Source of the DNA: Mercurialis annua
Taxonomy: Eukaryota > Streptophyta > Magnoliopsida > Malpighiales > Euphorbiaceae
Assembly: GCF_937616625.2 (NCBI RefSeq)
Contig: NC_065570.1
Location: 26,560,046 to 26,624,045 of the forward strand
Length of the DNA: 64,000 bases
Reading direction: 5' to 3'
Shown here: positions 63,101-64,000 of the stretch, piece by piece
Layout: each line of letters begins with the position of its first letter
Position numbering within the stretch: position 1 is the stretch's first letter
Translations under genes and position numbers: made by a program
The notes under the pieces: model-generated
The model's database searches: none
What the model was told of the DNA's origin: nothing
The model's input: the letters and a program-made list of their open reading frames with translations, nothing else

Positions 63101-64000
63101 AATGTTTACAAAACGCTACGAAACAAATCCAAGCGTTTCCCCTTTTTAGCGAATTTAAGCTTAACGTTTACAAACGTTAAGAAACAAATCCAGGCGTTTC
63201 ACCTTTTTAGCAATTTAAGCCAAACGATTTCAAAAGTTACGAAACAAATCCAAACTATTCACCTTTTTAGCAATTTAAGCCAAACGTTTACAAATGTTAC
63301 GAAACGAATCCAAGCGTTTCACCTTTTTAGCAATTTAAGACAAACGTTTACAAACGTTACGAAACAAATGCAAACGTTTCACCTTTTTAGCGATTTAAGC
63401 CGAACGTTTAAAATGTTACGAAACAAATCCCAACGTTTCACCTTTTTAGCAATTTAAGCCTAACATTTAAAACGTTACGAAACAAATCTAATGGTTTCCC
63501 CTTCTTAACGATTTAAGCCAAACGTTAACAAACGTTACAAAACAAATCCAAACGTTTTATATTTTTTGCAATTTAAGCCAAACGTTCACAAACTTTACGA
63601 AAAAAACCAAGCGTTTCTCTCGTTTAGAAATTTAAGCCAAACGTTTACAAACGTAACGAAACAAACCAAGCGTTTCACCTTTTTAGCAATTTAAGCCAAA
63701 CGTTTACAAACGTTACGAAACAAATCCAAGCGTTTCACCTTTTCAGCAATATAAGCCAAACAATTACAAAATTTACGAACAAATCCAAACTATTCACCTT
63801 TTCATCAATTTAAGCCAAACGTTTACAAACATTACGAAAGAAATCCAAGTGTTTCACCTTTTTAGCAATTTAAGACAAACTTTTACAAACGTTAAGAAAC
63901 AAATCCAAATGTTTCACCTTTTTAGCGATTTAATCCGAACGTTTAAAGCGTTACGAAACAAATCCCAACTTTCACCTTTTTAGCGATTTAGGCCTAACGT
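54136..64000 (+). repeat. HOR-C domain: degenerate 2.4-3.05-kb higher-order repeat
   Basis: The anchor ACGTTTCAAAACAAATCC (or the ATGTTTCAATACAAATCC form) has its TTTCA at 54206, 56654, 59357 and 62405, giving periods of 2448, 2703 and 3048 bp. Each copy then has, in order, a CTTTACAAACG-type monomer, a TGAACGTTTACAAACGCTACG monomer (not seen in every copy), GATTGAAGCCAAACTTTTAA, TTTTTAGCTATTTATGCC, ATAAAACGCTACG, ACGATTTCAAAAGTTA, TTTTTGGCAATATAAGCG and TTTAAAGCGTTA. Internal duplications (for example the CTATTTATGCC pair at about 59868 and 60040) explain the length differences. The domain continues past the window. Confidence 0.83.

Larger units (their letters stand above)
6691..64000 (+). 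repeat. Satellite DNA array, 60-bp monomer, head to tail, running off the window
   Basis: A 60-bp unit repeats without interruption for about 57.3 kb (roughly 950 units). An exact consensus-like copy lies at 17486-17545. Taking that copy as 1-60, key parts are CGTTACGAAAC (1-11), AAACGTTT at 18-25 and again at 48-55, CACCTTTTTAGC (26-37) and GATTTAAGCC (38-47). Every monomer I read has the same orientation. Variation is mostly single-base changes, T-run length changes in TTTTTAG, and 29-bp short units. No gene, RNA or other transposon is visible inside. I do not recognise the family by name. Higher-order structure is listed separately. Confidence 0.97.

Noticed and set aside
6691..64000. CRISPR array, because of very regular spacing
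   Set aside because: The whole 60-bp unit repeats; there are no unique spacers, and the context is a plant retrotransposon.
6691..64000. Telomeric or interstitial telomere repeats (TTTAGGG)
   Set aside because: The TTTTTAGC motif is superficially similar, but no TTTAGGG tandem is present.
6691..64000. CENP-B box
   Set aside because: No TTCG....A..CGGG pattern is seen in the monomer; GTTTCG strings alone do not qualify.

Overview
The window looks like nuclear heterochromatin from a flowering plant, probably centromeric or pericentromeric. It has two parts: the 3' portion of one Ty3/gypsy LTR retrotransposon (1-6690), and an uninterrupted tandem satellite array that runs from the retrotransposon's last base to the window edge (6691-64000, about 57.3 kb, roughly 950 monomer equivalents). 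I see no cellular gene, tRNA, rRNA, CRISPR array or second transposon. A plant is inferred from the Tekay/Del-like chromovirus: one gag-pol frame, a C-terminal chromodomain, and a 2.1-kb LTR with TGTAATACCCC and GTCGTGACA ends. The species cannot be named from the sequence.

The retrotransposon is on the + strand. It enters the window inside gag and reads in one frame through Gag (CCHC knuckle), protease, reverse transcriptase, RNase H, integrase (HHCC plus D,D35E), GPY/F and chromodomain to a TAA at 4548-4550. It is broken by in-frame stops at 951-953 (TAG) and 2187-2189 (TGA, just after the FIDD active site), and its protease has D-P-G where D-S-G or D-T-G is expected. A polypurine tract and a 2130-bp 3' LTR follow. 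The LTR carries eight roughly 20-bp-spaced CG-rich hairpin units. The LTR ends at 6690 directly against satellite DNA, and related satellite copies inside the array show what the uninterrupted site looked like, so the element inserted into an existing array.

The satellite monomer is 60 bp, always in the same orientation. It is itself a diverged dimer of two 30-bp halves that both begin CCAAACGTTT. Tandem 29-bp half-units recur. On this base there are several higher-order repeat (HOR) domains: an irregular left part (6.7-10.9 kb); a pair of 1.4-kb blocks about 4.0 kb apart that bracket a 0.54-0.69-kb repeat (10.9-16.4 kb); HOR-A, about 2.05 kb, seven copies, with an A/B alternation that makes a 4.04-kb super-repeat (16.5-29.7 kb); an irregular stretch with a 4.55-kb-spaced duplication (29.7-37.5 kb); HOR-B, 3.38 kb, five very similar copies with large indels (37.5-54.1 kb); and HOR-C, older and length-variable at 2.4-3.05 kb (54.1-64 kb). 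The left part (9.3-11.2 kb) carries the same ordered diagnostic monomers as HOR-C. This fits younger, homogenised HOR domains lying between older, decayed parts of one ancestral HOR, as in centromeric satellites.

Many repetitive open frames of 60-230 codons occur in the array. They arise because 60 is divisible by 3 and one forward frame of the consensus has no stop. I do not regard them as genes.
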